Shown here: positions 7,899 through 16,151 of the stretch, in pieces
Layout: each line of letters begins with the position of its first letter
How positions within the stretch are numbered: the first letter of the stretch is position 1
From: Alphaproteobacteria bacterium
GTDB taxonomy: Bacteria > Pseudomonadota > Alphaproteobacteria > RF32 > CAG-239
DNA length: 64,000 nt
Assembly: GCA_015062585.1 (NCBI GenBank)
Contig: SUUJ01000004.1
Location: forward strand, 1 to 64,000
Direction: 5' to 3'
The notes under the pieces: model-generated
What the model was told of the DNA's origin: nothing
Database searches by the model: none
Seen by the model: only the letters and a program-made list of their open reading frames with translations
Position numbers and translations under genes: made by a program

Positions 7899-9791
7899 AT
7901 GAAAAAAACAATTATATTATTCAGCTTTTTAGCGCTGTTAATAACTGCGTGTTCAAACCGTCCGGCATTTTTGGGCGATGTCCCGTCTCCGGCCGCGTAT
8001 ACCGAGTGGGATAGGGCGATTCGTGTTGATACCGATATGCAAACAATGTATACCGCAACACCGCGCAAGATTGAAAAACCCATAGATATGTATATGGCTT
8101 TTGCGCTTGCCTTAAAGTACAACTATACTCGCCGTTTGGTCAGCTATCAGCAAAGTATGATAGAAGTAGGTAAAGATCCTAAAAATCGTTTGCCTGAGGT
8201 TTTCTCTTCTGCCGGATATGTTAATCCCTCTAACGGAAGTGCTATGGATTCTGAGTTGAAACTCGCTTGGAATATTTTGGATGTAAGTACCGTTTTTTAT
8301 CAAAGTAAAGATGATTGGTATAAAACCAGCGTAGCCTATGAGCAAAGCCGCAAAGTAATTCATAATCTTATGCAAGAAACCAGAGTTTTATATTGGAAAG
8401 CTTTGAGCGCTCAAAGATTGCTTCCGCTAATTGACGATATGATAGAATATATGACCTTGGATGTTGATGAACTTAACGCCAAAACCGTCGAATTGGCTAA
8501 AGAAGGTCAAAGTTTGAGTATTGGCGAATTGGAACGCAAACGCTCATTTATGGAGGCTACCAAAGATTTGTCAAATATCAAGCGTGATTTAGAAACGGCT
8601 AATGTTCGCTTAGCCTCATTGATGGGTTTCCACCCTTCTACCGAAATCACATTGGTAGGTAAGGAAAGCGGTAACTTTGATTTGCCTGAAATCAAAAGTT
8701 CTCTGAGTGAAATGGAATGGGTGGCTTTGACCAACCGTCCGGAATTAAGAACCAGAGATTTGGTAACAGATGTTGATGAGGTTGTTGCATCATTCAAGAT
8801 TTTCTCAAATCCCGGCGATGCCAAATACAAGACCGATTCCAATTACTATAATCGCGCGTGGTCAAAAAAAGCCAAAGAAGTCGGTATGTCAGTATTTGAA
8901 AACAACAATAATCCCAAATATTTCGAGGCCGAGGCTTTGCGCCGTCAACGCATGACCAACCTTGTTTTGACACAAGTATATGTTGCTTGGGCTCGTTATA
9001 TGTCAGCGATTGAGGATTATCAAATCGCTCAAGAGCTGGCCTATGCTTCAGAAGATATTGCCGAAGATACCACAATCACCGATGGTTCAAGAGCTGCAAA
9101 CTCTCAATTAGAATCGGCTCGAGCAATCGAAGACGAAGCAAAAGCCATGATTGCTTATGTAAACTTGCAAGATGCTTTGGGTAACTTGTATTCGACATTG
9201 GGTATGGATGCGATTCCTTATTATATGTTGAACGAAAAACCGTCGAGAATAGCCGTTTATCTTCGCGGCGTATTGGAAAAATGGCGTAAAGGCGAGTTTT
9301 TGCCGGATAATCGCCCCTATATGTTAGATGTTCCGACCAAACGCCCTCCGGTAAATTTGTCATCAGAGAAATTGTTGCCTGATTTGGTATTGGAAAGCGG
9401 TCAAAAAATAGATGTAGTTATTCCGCAAGAAATTATCAATAAGTTGAATCCTCAAGGCAAAGTTTCGGTAAAAGCCGGTATGATAGACGATACTCCGTTA
9501 CCTGATTGGTTGATGTTTGATGAATATCGCAATGCTTTTGTCGGTATGGCAATGCCCGGTAATGTCGGTTCTCATCGTGTAAAAGCTTATATTTCTGATG
9601 AGGAAGGCAGAGTCGGATTTATTACCTTTGGTATTAAAATTACCGATGTATATGTTCCTTCGATAAAAATGAGAGGTTTGACCGAAGGCCGTACTGCTCA
9701 GGTGCTAAAACGCTGTGTCGGTCGTCAATGCTCTGATGAGTACATAACGGATGTTACCGTCGGACAAGATGTTTCAAAAAAGTACAAATAA
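7899..9791 (+). CDS. TolC-like outer-membrane lipoprotein with C-terminal Ig/cadherin-like domain
   Basis: This 630-residue protein begins with a lipoprotein signal peptide (lipobox LITAC, Cys about residue 18). Residues ~60-440 are rich in long amphipathic helices in the pattern of outer-membrane efflux (TolC/OEP) proteins, with typical phrases such as TRVLYWKALSAQ, LERKRS and LASLMG. This suggests a trimeric channel or a relic of one. Residues ~505-590 look like a dystroglycan-type cadherin-like (He_PIG) domain: LPDWLMFDEYRNAFVG then SHRVKAYISDEEGRV. That fusion is unusual for TolC proteins. The tail carries two cysteines (CVGRQC). AAGGA precedes the ATG. It is divergent from the VirB8-like pair, which suggests a common envelope or secretion role, but that is inference. 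Confidence 0.7.
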   Translation: MKKTIILFSFLALLITACSNRPAFLGDVPSPAAYTEWDRAIRVDTDMQTMYTATPRKIEKPIDMYMAFALALKYNYTRRLVSYQQSMIEVGKDPKNRLPEVFSSAGYVNPSNGSAMDSELKLAWNILDVSTVFYQSKDDWYKTSVAYEQSRKVIHNLMQETRVLYWKALSAQRLLPLIDDMIEYMTLDVDELNAKTVELAKEGQSLSIGELERKRSFMEATKDLSNIKRDLETANVRLASLMGFHPSTEITLVGKESGNFDLPEIKSSLSEMEWVALTNRPELRTRDLVTDVDEVVASFKIFSNPGDAKYKTDSNYYNRAWSKKAKEVGMSVFENNNNPKYFEAEALRRQRMTNLVLTQVYVAWARYMSAIEDYQIAQELAYASEDIAEDTTITDGSRAANSQLESARAIEDEAKAMIAYVNLQDALGNLYSTLGMDAIPYYMLNEKPSRIAVYLRGVLEKWRKGEFLPDNRPYMLDVPTKRPPVNLSSEKLLPDLVLESGQKIDVVIPQEIINKLNPQGKVSVKAGMIDDTPLPDWLMFDEYRNAFVGMAMPGNVGSHRVKAYISDEEGRVGFITFGIKITDVYVPSIKMRGLTEGRTAQVLKRCVGRQCSDEYITDVTVGQDVSKKYK

Positions 9792-9797
9792 AAAAGT

Positions 9798-9824
9798 AAA
9801 GGAGCCGAAAGGCTCCTTTTGATT
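9798..9824 (+). terminator. Terminator of the TolC-like gene
   Basis: The hairpin AAAGGAGCC-GAAA-GGCTCCTTT with a stable GNRA loop and short T-tail begins 6 nt after the stop codon. Confidence 0.8.
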
Positions 9825-9845
9825 TTGCTCCTGCACTTCTCTATA

Positions 9846-10139
9846 TTATATTATACTCCAAATCACTCGAGTGAAATAAATAATATAAAATAGGATTGTA
9901 CAAGGAATTACTCCCCATAACCTCCACAGTGTGATCGTGTATATCACTCTCAACCATTTAGGCGACTTGTTGATGAGTTTACAAAAGCTATTCCAAGGCT
10001 CTTCAACATACTGTGGAGATCTCGAGATAAGTGAAATCGATTTGAATAAGCTACGCCCACAGGCATACATTAAAGTAGTGCACAGCATTACCAAAACAAA
10101 CACCGCTACTGCGATGATAATAATAGTTGTTGTTGTCAT
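9846..10139 (-). CDS. Small two-helix membrane protein, uncertain
   Basis: This possible 97-residue protein has an N-terminal hydrophobic segment (TIIIIAVAVFVLVML) and a C-terminal one (GVIPCTILFYIIYF), joined by a basic linker. It matches no family I know. The ATG at 10139 lacks a good ribosome-binding site; a start at 10214 would add 25 residues but has none either. An antisense reading frame of similar length exists over the same bases, but its translation looks less protein-like. Treat as tentative. Confidence 0.45.
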   Translation of the reverse strand: MTTTTIIIIAVAVFVLVMLCTTLMYACGRSLFKSISLISRSPQYVEEPWNSFCKLINKSPKWLRVIYTITLWRLWGVIPCTILFYIIYFTRVIWSII

Positions 10140-10214
10140 AATTTTTGTTGTTTTTTTGGGTGAATATATAAAGTTGACTAAAATTTTCGAGATGAAAAAT
10201 ATTCTATTACTCAT

Positions 10215-10733
10215 ATAAAGCCGATATTAACATAACAAAGATTATGAAAACCGATAGGCTATAATTGTACGAGAGTAAATAATTATTTTGCTATGAGAAT
10301 ATTGTATCACGTTTTGCATCCTTTGTCAAATTGTCTGTTTTTATATTTAATTGGCACTTAAACTGTAATCACTCACTTCGTTCGGAGAGATGGCATTAAT
10401 TCCAAATTTAATGAATCCAAACAAGACTCGAATCCGATTCGAATCCATAAAAAAGAATCCAAATTTAAACGACTCGGTTTTTGACAGAAAAATGGTTAAT
10501 TTTTAGCTTAAATTATCTAAATTTTCGGATATATCGGAAATTCCCAAAAGTTGTTAAGAACTTTATAAACAGGGCAAAAAAAAAATTATGACAGTTTTTT
10601 AAATAGATAGAGCAAAAACACAAGTTTGTTAACTATTTAAAGGTTGTTTGTGAAGGGGGTTTATATAAGAATAAAGCCAATGCAGAAATTGCTAAATTAT
10701 TGTACTTTATTTATAGAGAAATAAAAATTGTGA
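10215..10733. other. Long intergenic region before the nrd operon
   Basis: About 520 bp without a supportable gene. It contains a perfect interrupted palindrome TCGAATC-C-GATTCGA at 10428-10442 and several further copies of GAATCC between 10413 and 10460. The rest is AT-rich and featureless to the eye. The NrdR boxes follow at its right end. Confidence 0.5.
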
Positions 10734-10749
10734 ATACTATATCTTGTGT
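10734..10749 (+). promoter_or_regulatory. NrdR box 1
   Basis: The 16-mer ATACTATATCTTGTGT matches the NrdR consensus acaCwAtATaTwGtgt at 14 of 16 positions. It lies about 93 bp before the nrdD start. NrdR represses ribonucleotide reductase genes when dATP is plentiful; the nrdR gene is not in this window. Confidence 0.8.
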
Positions 10750-10764
10750 CTTTACTTTTTATTA

Positions 10765-10780
10765 ACTCTATATATTGTAT
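10765..10780 (+). promoter_or_regulatory. NrdR box 2
   Basis: The 16-mer ACTCTATATATTGTAT also matches the NrdR consensus at 14 of 16 positions. It starts exactly 31 bp after box 1, the three-helical-turn spacing known for paired NrdR sites. Together the two boxes strongly predict NrdR control of the nrdD operon. Confidence 0.8.
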
Positions 10781-10841
10781 GTTTAGTGTCAGATTTGACA
10801 TTGGAGTCTAACCACAAGAAAATAAGGAAGTAATTTAAGAA

Positions 10842-12899
10842 ATGTCAGAAGTAGAGTACAAAATGTCATCAGTTGCCGAAGAGAATATCGGTATCGATAA
10901 TGTAGCTAAGAGAGACGGAACCTTGGCACCGTTTGATAGCACAAAGATTTATAACGCCATTAACAAAGCCGGTAGCACAACCAAAGAGTTTGGAGAAGAA
11001 GAAAGTTGGTTGTTGACCGCACAAGTTTTAAAAGTGCTAAAGCACAAGTTCGAATCTGGATTACCTTCAATTGAACAAATTCAAGATATTGTCGAACAAG
11101 TTCTTATTTCAGCTAACTATTTTGCAACTGCCAAAGCGTACATTTTGTACCGCGATCAGCGTCAACGCACTCGTAATGATCAAAAAGTTATGGTTGATGT
11201 TGAAAGCTCAATCAACGAATATTTGGAAAAACTTGACTGGCGTATTAACGAAAACGCCAACCAAGGATATTCTAACGGTGGTTTGATTTTGAATGTTTCT
11301 GGTAAAGTAACAGCTAACTATTGGCTCAGCCATGTATATCCGGCGGCTGTCGGCGAAGCTCACCGCAATGGTGATATTCATATCCACGATTTGAGTATGT
11401 TGGCTGCATATTGTGCCGGTTGGTCATTGAAAAACCTCCTTCACGAAGGATTTAACGGTGTACCGGGCAAAGCCGAAGCCGGTCCGGCAAAGCATCTTTC
11501 TGCTGCTGTCGGTCAAATGGTTAACTTTATGGGTACATTGCAAAACGAATGGGCCGGAGCTCAGGCATTTTCATCAGTTGATACTTACCTTGCTCCATAT
11601 GTCAGAAAAGACGGACTTTCTTACAAGCAAGTATATCAATGCATGCAAGAGCTTATCTACAACTTAAATGTTCCTTCTCGTTGGGGTTCTCAAACACCGT
11701 TTACCAACTTTACATTTGACTGGGTGTGCCCTGAAGATTTGCGTAATACTCATCCTCTTATCGCCGGTGTTGAACAAGAATTTACTTATGGCGATTTGCA
11801 AGAAGAAATGCACATGATAAACAAGGCCTATATGGAAGTTATGATGAAAGGTGACATCAAAGGCCGTCCGTTTACATTCCCGATCCCGACTTACAACATG
11901 ACTCCGGACTTCCCTTGGGAAGATGAAAACACCGAGCTGTTGTTTGAAATGACAGCCAAATACGGCTTGCCTTATTTCCAAAACTTTATCAATTCAGTAT
12001 TAAAACCGGGTCAAATCCGCTCAATGTGTTGCCGTTTGCAACTTGATTTGCGCGAACTATTGGCCAGAGGTAACGGCTTGTTCGGTTCTGCCGAACAAAC
12101 AGGTTCTATCGGTGTGGTAACCTTTAACTGTGCTCGTTTGGGCTATGTTTACAAAGGAAACGAAGCCGGTTTATATGCTCGTGTTGACGAGTTGTTAGAA
12201 CTGTCAAAAACTTCACTTGAAATCAAGCGTAAATTGATTCAACGCTTAATTGACGGTGGTTTGTTCCCGTTCACCAAGCGTTATTTGGGAACTTTGCGTA
12301 ATCACTTCTCTACCATTGGTGTTAATGGTATCAACGAAATGATTAGAAACTTTACCAATGACGAACACTCTATTGCTGATGAGTGGGGACAAAACTTTGC
12401 AATCAAATTCTTAGATTATATCCGCGACAAGCTGGTTAAAATTCAAGAAGAAACAGGTCATATGTACAATCTTGAAGCTACACCGGCCGAAGGCGCAACC
12501 ACACGTTTTGCCCGCGAAGATAAAAAACGCTATCTTGATATTATCCAAGCAGGCACTAAAGAAAATCCGTTTTACACTAACTCATCTCAATTACCTGTCG
12601 GTTATACGGATGATCCGTTTGAAGCACTTGATTTGCAATCAACACTTCAAACAAAATATACCGGTGGTACAGTTCTTCACTTGTATATGGGTCAACGCAT
12701 TTCCTCAGCTAAGGTATGCAGAGATATCGTAAAACGCGTTTTGACGAATTATCGTTTGCCGTACATTACCATAACTCCTACTTTTTCCATCTGTCCAAAG
12801 CATGGTTACATTTCAGGAGAACACAAATATTGCCCGATTTGTGATGAAGAAAAGAAGGCAATAAAGAGAGCCGCCGCATCAAGAAAAGATGTTGCATAA
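10842..12899 (+). CDS. nrdD: Anaerobic ribonucleoside-triphosphate reductase, catalytic chain without glycyl-radical domain
   Basis: This 685-residue class III reductase chain makes dNTPs in the absence of oxygen. Residues ~20-110 form an ATP-cone allosteric domain (VAKRDGTLAPFD). The barrel contains HIHDLSMLAAYCAGW (~180-195), the Cys pair in SMCCRLQLDLREL (~390) that probably supplies the thiyl radical site, and GSIGVVTFNCARLGY (~425). The chain ends in a zinc ribbon with Cys pairs (CPKHGYISGEHKYCPICDE). In ordinary NrdD about 50-60 more residues follow with the radical glycine. Here the frame stops after a Lys/Arg-rich linker and that domain is encoded by the next gene. GGAAG lies upstream of the ATG. 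Expression is probably under NrdR. Confidence 0.93.
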   Translation: MSEVEYKMSSVAEENIGIDNVAKRDGTLAPFDSTKIYNAINKAGSTTKEFGEEESWLLTAQVLKVLKHKFESGLPSIEQIQDIVEQVLISANYFATAKAYILYRDQRQRTRNDQKVMVDVESSINEYLEKLDWRINENANQGYSNGGLILNVSGKVTANYWLSHVYPAAVGEAHRNGDIHIHDLSMLAAYCAGWSLKNLLHEGFNGVPGKAEAGPAKHLSAAVGQMVNFMGTLQNEWAGAQAFSSVDTYLAPYVRKDGLSYKQVYQCMQELIYNLNVPSRWGSQTPFTNFTFDWVCPEDLRNTHPLIAGVEQEFTYGDLQEEMHMINKAYMEVMMKGDIKGRPFTFPIPTYNMTPDFPWEDENTELLFEMTAKYGLPYFQNFINSVLKPGQIRSMCCRLQLDLRELLARGNGLFGSAEQTGSIGVVTFNCARLGYVYKGNEAGLYARVDELLELSKTSLEIKRKLIQRLIDGGLFPFTKRYLGTLRNHFSTIGVNGINEMIRNFTNDEHSIADEWGQNFAIKFLDYIRDKLVKIQEETGHMYNLEATPAEGATTRFAREDKKRYLDIIQAGTKENPFYTNSSQLPVGYTDDPFEALDLQSTLQTKYTGGTVLHLYMGQRISSAKVCRDIVKRVLTNYRLPYITITPTFSICPKHGYISGEHKYCPICDEEKKAIKRAAASRKDVA

Positions 12900-12933
12900 G
12901 TTTAATATTTTATAAGAGAAAATGGAGAAAGAA

Positions 12934-13152
12934 ATGACAACTGTTAATTTTGAAGATATCAAACTTGCAGACGAAGAAAGACAACCATGCGAAGTATGGA
13001 CAAGAGTTATGGGCTATTTGCGTCCTTACTCAGAATTTAATGTAGGCAAAAAATCAGAATTCAAATCTCGCTTAAACTTTTCTGAGTTGAAAGCTGTTGA
13101 AGGTTGTGCTTGCCATTGCGAAGAAGGTTCTTACGCAATCGCAGCAGAATAA
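12934..13152 (+). CDS. Free-standing glycyl-radical domain of class III ribonucleotide reductase
   Basis: This 72-residue protein contains CEVWTRVMGYLRPYSEFNVG and then KKSEFKSR, the C-terminal glycyl-radical signature of NrdD (R-V-x-G-Y). It supplies the glycine missing from the preceding catalytic chain. The tail carries a cysteine cluster CACHC. It begins 34 nt after the nrdD stop with its own GGAG site six nt before the ATG at 12934; an ATG at 12922 is an alternative. A simple frameshift is unlikely because a stop, a spacer and a proper translation start separate the two. I infer that it docks onto NrdD in trans and is activated by NrdG. Trans-acting glycyl domains are known for pyruvate formate-lyase (YfiD/GrcA). 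Confidence 0.88.
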   Translation: MTTVNFEDIKLADEERQPCEVWTRVMGYLRPYSEFNVGKKSEFKSRLNFSELKAVEGCACHCEEGSYAIAAE

Positions 13153-13168
13153 TAAGAGAACTCATTAT

Positions 13169-13867
13169 ATGTCAGTAATCAAAGTTGGCGGCGTTGAGAA
13201 ATTCAGCGCCGTTGATTTTCCCGAAAAACTAACCGCTGTTGTCTTTATGCAAGGTTGCCCGTGGAAATGTCCTTTTTGTCATAATGCCGCTATCAGAGAT
13301 TTGAGCAAAGAAAACGATTTTTCTTGGGAATTGTGGATGGATTTTTTGCGTTCGCGCGTAGGAAAACTTGATGCCGTAACTTTTTCCGGTGGCGAACCGT
13401 TAATGCAAGATTGTTTAGCCGATGCGATTATAGAAGTTAAAGATTTGGGTTATGAAATAGGGCTTCATACCGGTGGTTATCACCCAAAACATCTTGAAAA
13501 AGTTTTACCATTAGTTGATTGGGTGGGCTTGGATATAAAAGCACCGTTTGAAGTAGAACATTATCAAAAAATTGTTGGTGTCAATCATTTGGCAAAAGTT
13601 GAAGAAAGCCTAGACTTGTTGCTTCAAAGTAAGGTTGATTTTGAATGCCGTACAACCTGTGATCCAAGGTTTTTAAGCACAAAAGATTTGTTCGAAATTG
13701 CCAAATCATTAAAAGCCAAAGGTGTAAAAAAATACTTTTTACAAAAATACCGCCCGATTGAATCAGATAAAATAACAACGGATAGTGATTGCGAAAATAT
13801 CTTTAGCGACAACGAGCTGATAGAATATTGCAAAAACAATTTTGAAAAATTTGATATAAGAAGATAA
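13169..13867 (+). CDS. nrdG: Anaerobic ribonucleotide reductase activating protein (radical SAM)
   Basis: This 232-residue radical SAM enzyme uses a [4Fe-4S] cluster and S-adenosylmethionine to generate the glycyl radical of class III reductase. The cluster motif CPWKCPFC (CxxxCxxC) lies at about residues 30-37. FSGGEPL is the SAM-binding GGE motif. The start at 13169 gives the family-typical beginning (KVGGVEKFSAVDFPEK); a frame extending upstream into the glycyl-domain gene is not needed. It starts 16 nt after the glycyl-domain gene, completing an nrdD / glycyl domain / nrdG operon. Length and sequence are those of the ~230-residue NrdG2-type activators. Confidence 0.93.
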   Translation: MSVIKVGGVEKFSAVDFPEKLTAVVFMQGCPWKCPFCHNAAIRDLSKENDFSWELWMDFLRSRVGKLDAVTFSGGEPLMQDCLADAIIEVKDLGYEIGLHTGGYHPKHLEKVLPLVDWVGLDIKAPFEVEHYQKIVGVNHLAKVEESLDLLLQSKVDFECRTTCDPRFLSTKDLFEIAKSLKAKGVKKYFLQKYRPIESDKITTDSDCENIFSDNELIEYCKNNFEKFDIRR

Positions 13868-13898
13868 AAAAAAGCCCTCATGTTTACGAGGGCTTAAA
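13863..13898. terminator. Bidirectional terminator between nrdG and ctrA
   Basis: The hairpin AAGCCCTC (13872-13879) / GAGGGCTT (13888-13895) has a long A-run on the left, giving a strong U-tract for ctrA on the minus strand. It has a weaker tail for nrdG. Confidence 0.75.
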
Positions 13899-13917
13899 TT
13901 TATTCATTACCAATTAT

Positions 13918-14607
13918 TTATTTTTTTACTTCGTCCGGATCACGCAATACATAACCGCGTCCCCAAACGGTTTCAATATAATTTTTTCCGCCCGAAGCAT
14001 CTTCTAATTTTTTGCGTAATTTACAAATAAACACATCGATAATTTTTAATTCAGGCTCGTCAATTCCGCCGTATAAGTGATTCAAGAACTGATCTTTGTT
14101 CAAGGTAGAACCTTTACGCAAAGACAACAATTCCATAATACCATATTCTTTTCCTGTAAGGTGCAAAGCTTTGCCTTTGACACTAACGGTTTGAGTATCA
14201 AGGTTAACTTCAACATCGCCGGTATTTATGATTGATTCCGAATGGCCTTTTGAACGACGAACAATTGCGTGAATACGAGCAAGAAGTTCGCTTTTGTCAA
14301 AGGGTTTTGTAAGGTAATCATCAGCGCCATAGCCCAAACCCTTAACTTTTTTATCAGGTTCGGTAAGTCCGGACAAGATTAAAACAGGAGTATTAACTTT
14401 TGATGCGCGCAAATTTCTCAAAACTTCATAACCGTTAATATCAGGCAACATCAAGTCAAGAATGATAATGTCATAATCATAAAGTTTGCCAATTTCAAAG
14501 CCTTCCTCACCCAAATCAGTGGTATCAACAATCATACCTTCTTTTTTGAGCATGGTTTCTATGCTTTGTGAAATTGCATAATCATCTTCTACTAACAACA
14601 CACGCAT
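13918..14607 (-). CDS. ctrA: Cell-cycle response regulator CtrA
   Basis: This 229-residue OmpR/PhoB-class response regulator is the master cell-cycle and flagellar regulator of alphaproteobacteria. The receiver domain has the acidic pair ED/D at 7-9, the phospho-acceptor Asp51 in LDLMLPD, and the switch Lys in TKPFDK. The winged-helix part holds [17 protein letters not shown] and [24 protein letters not shown], nearly identical to the Caulobacter protein. The ATG at 14607 has AAGGA upstream; a TTG seven codons earlier is less likely. The C-terminus ends in DEVKK, lacking the AA degron of Caulobacter CtrA. It is divergent from fliI, a typical flagellar target class. Confidence 0.96.
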   Translation of the reverse strand: MRVLLVEDDYAISQSIETMLKKEGMIVDTTDLGEEGFEIGKLYDYDIIILDLMLPDINGYEVLRNLRASKVNTPVLILSGLTEPDKKVKGLGYGADDYLTKPFDKSELLARIHAIVRRSKGHSESIINTGDVEVNLDTQTVSVKGKALHLTGKEYGIMELLSLRKGSTLNKDQFLNHLYGGIDEPELKIIDVFICKLRKKLEDASGGKNYIETVWGRGYVLRDPDEVKK

Positions 14608-14683
14608 TTTAACGCATCCTTTCGTCAAATAAACTAAACTTCTGATAATACTATATAGCCATAAATTTGATTTGTTTAGTTCT

Positions 14684-14699
14684 GTTAATAATTATTAAC
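14684..14699. promoter_or_regulatory. Perfect 16-bp palindrome between ctrA and fliI
   Basis: GTTAATAATTATTAAC is a perfect inverted repeat in the divergent intergenic region. Its TTAA half-sites are spaced by 6, one less than the TTAA-N7-TTAA CtrA consensus, so it may be a degenerate CtrA site or an operator for another dimer. Confidence 0.4.
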
Positions 14700-14799
14700 A
14701 ATTTTTTGTGAAGGATGTTGATAACGATGATAAAGCTATCCAAATATAATGTTTTGTAGTATAAAAAACTAAATGTAAACAAATATCAGGGTAAAATCA

Positions 14800-16137
14800 T
14801 TGTCGGAATTTATAGATAATATAATAAAGTCTGTCGAAAAACTCGAAACTTCTTCTTATTACGGAAGGGTTAGCGGGGTTCAAGGATTGTTTGTCGAAGT
14901 TAGCGGAATTTTGAGCTCTTTGGCAATAGGTGACAGATGCAATATTATAAATAATCGAGGCGAAAATGTTCAAAGTGAAATAGTATCATTTAAGGATGAT
15001 AAAATTTTGCTTATGCCTTATGGTACAATGGATGGTATCGGAATTAACTGCTTGGTTGAGGTGGTTGATGCCAAACCGGTAATTTATCCGCATTCTTCCT
15101 GGTTGGGACGAATTGTAAATGCCTTTGGCGAGCCTTTGGATGGCAAAGGTCCTCTTATCAAAGGATCTAAACCTTATTTTATCAAATCATCACCGCCGCC
15201 GGCACAATTCCGCGATAGAGTAGAGGGCAAAGTTGATTTGGGCGTAAAAGCCGTAAATGCCTTTTTGACCATCTGCAAGGGGCAGCGTATGGGAATCTTT
15301 GCCGGTTCAGGTGTCGGAAAATCAACTTTGATGTCAATGATGGCGCGCCATACCGATTCTGATATTTCTGTTATCGGATTGATAGGCGAACGTGGCCGCG
15401 AAGCTAAAGAATTTGTCGAAGATGTGTTGGGCGCCGAAGGTTTGAAAAAATCGGTTTTGGTCTTGGCTACTTCTGATGAAAGTCCGCTTCTTCGCCGTCA
15501 GGCTGCTTATGTTACCATGGCAATTTCCGAATATTTCCGCGATGAAAATAAAAATGTATTGTGCATGATGGATTCTATTACGCGTTTTGCTATGGCTCAA
15601 CGCGAAATATCGCTTTCGGTTGGCGAACCTCCGGCCTCTAAAGGATATACCCCCAGTGTGTTTGCTGAGCTTCCGCGATTGTTAGAGCGTGCCGGACCCG
15701 GTGCAGGTACCGGTTCTATTACCGGATTATTTACCGTGTTGGTCGATGGCGATGATCACAACGAACCGGTTGCGGATGCCGTGCGTTCGATTCTTGACGG
15801 GCATATAGTCTTAGACCGCGCAATTGCTGAACGCAATCGCTATCCTGCCATCAATATTTTGCGTTCAATATCTCGTACTATGCCTGATTGTGACACCAAA
15901 GAAGAGGCTGAATTGGTAGCAAAAGCTCGTAAATATATTTCTTCATATGAGGATATGGCCGAACTTATCCGTCTTGGCGCGTACAAAAAAGGTTCAAACC
16001 GAGAAGTTGATGAAGCAATTTTTTATTATCCAATGATTGAAGAGTTTTTATCTCAAGGGAAACACGAAAAGTTTTCTTTGGCCGAATGCTATGAAGCTTT
16101 AGCCAATATTTTAAATACTCCGTATATTCCGCAATAA
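14800..16137 (+). CDS. fliI: Flagellum-specific ATPase FliI
   Basis: This 445-residue F1-beta-like ATPase energises export of flagellar subunits at the cytoplasmic face of the export gate. Walker A GSGVGKS is at about 169-175. The family signatures GLIGERGREAKEF, MDSITRFAMAQREI and the GEPPASKGYTPSVF loop are present. Flagellar FliI and type III secretion ATPases are alike; the adjacent fliJ and ctrA favour the flagellar version. The start codon is TTG with AGGG eight nt upstream, and the next in-frame ATG would truncate the beta-barrel domain. fliJ follows after 14 nt. No other flagellar gene is in the window. Confidence 0.92.
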   Translation: MSEFIDNIIKSVEKLETSSYYGRVSGVQGLFVEVSGILSSLAIGDRCNIINNRGENVQSEIVSFKDDKILLMPYGTMDGIGINCLVEVVDAKPVIYPHSSWLGRIVNAFGEPLDGKGPLIKGSKPYFIKSSPPPAQFRDRVEGKVDLGVKAVNAFLTICKGQRMGIFAGSGVGKSTLMSMMARHTDSDISVIGLIGERGREAKEFVEDVLGAEGLKKSVLVLATSDESPLLRRQAAYVTMAISEYFRDENKNVLCMMDSITRFAMAQREISLSVGEPPASKGYTPSVFAELPRLLERAGPGAGTGSITGLFTVLVDGDDHNEPVADAVRSILDGHIVLDRAIAERNRYPAINILRSISRTMPDCDTKEEAELVAKARKYISSYEDMAELIRLGAYKKGSNREVDEAIFYYPMIEEFLSQGKHEKFSLAECYEALANILNTPYIPQ

Positions 16138-16151
16138 CAGGATAATATCTG

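Noticed and set aside
9931..10218. Plus-strand frame of 95 codons opposite the small membrane protein at 9846-10139
   Set aside because: Its composition is less protein-like and it lacks a start signal; the minus-strand frame has clear membrane helices, though that call is also tentative.
10487..10502. CtrA site in the region before nrdD
   Set aside because: The TTAA half-sites are spaced by 8 bases, not 7, and several such near-matches are expected by chance in AT-rich DNA.
12899..12934. Sequencing frameshift as the cause of the nrdD split
   Set aside because: A stop, a 34-nt spacer, a good Shine-Dalgarno sequence and an ATG separate the parts, and the first chain ends naturally after its zinc motif; raw reads would still be decisive.
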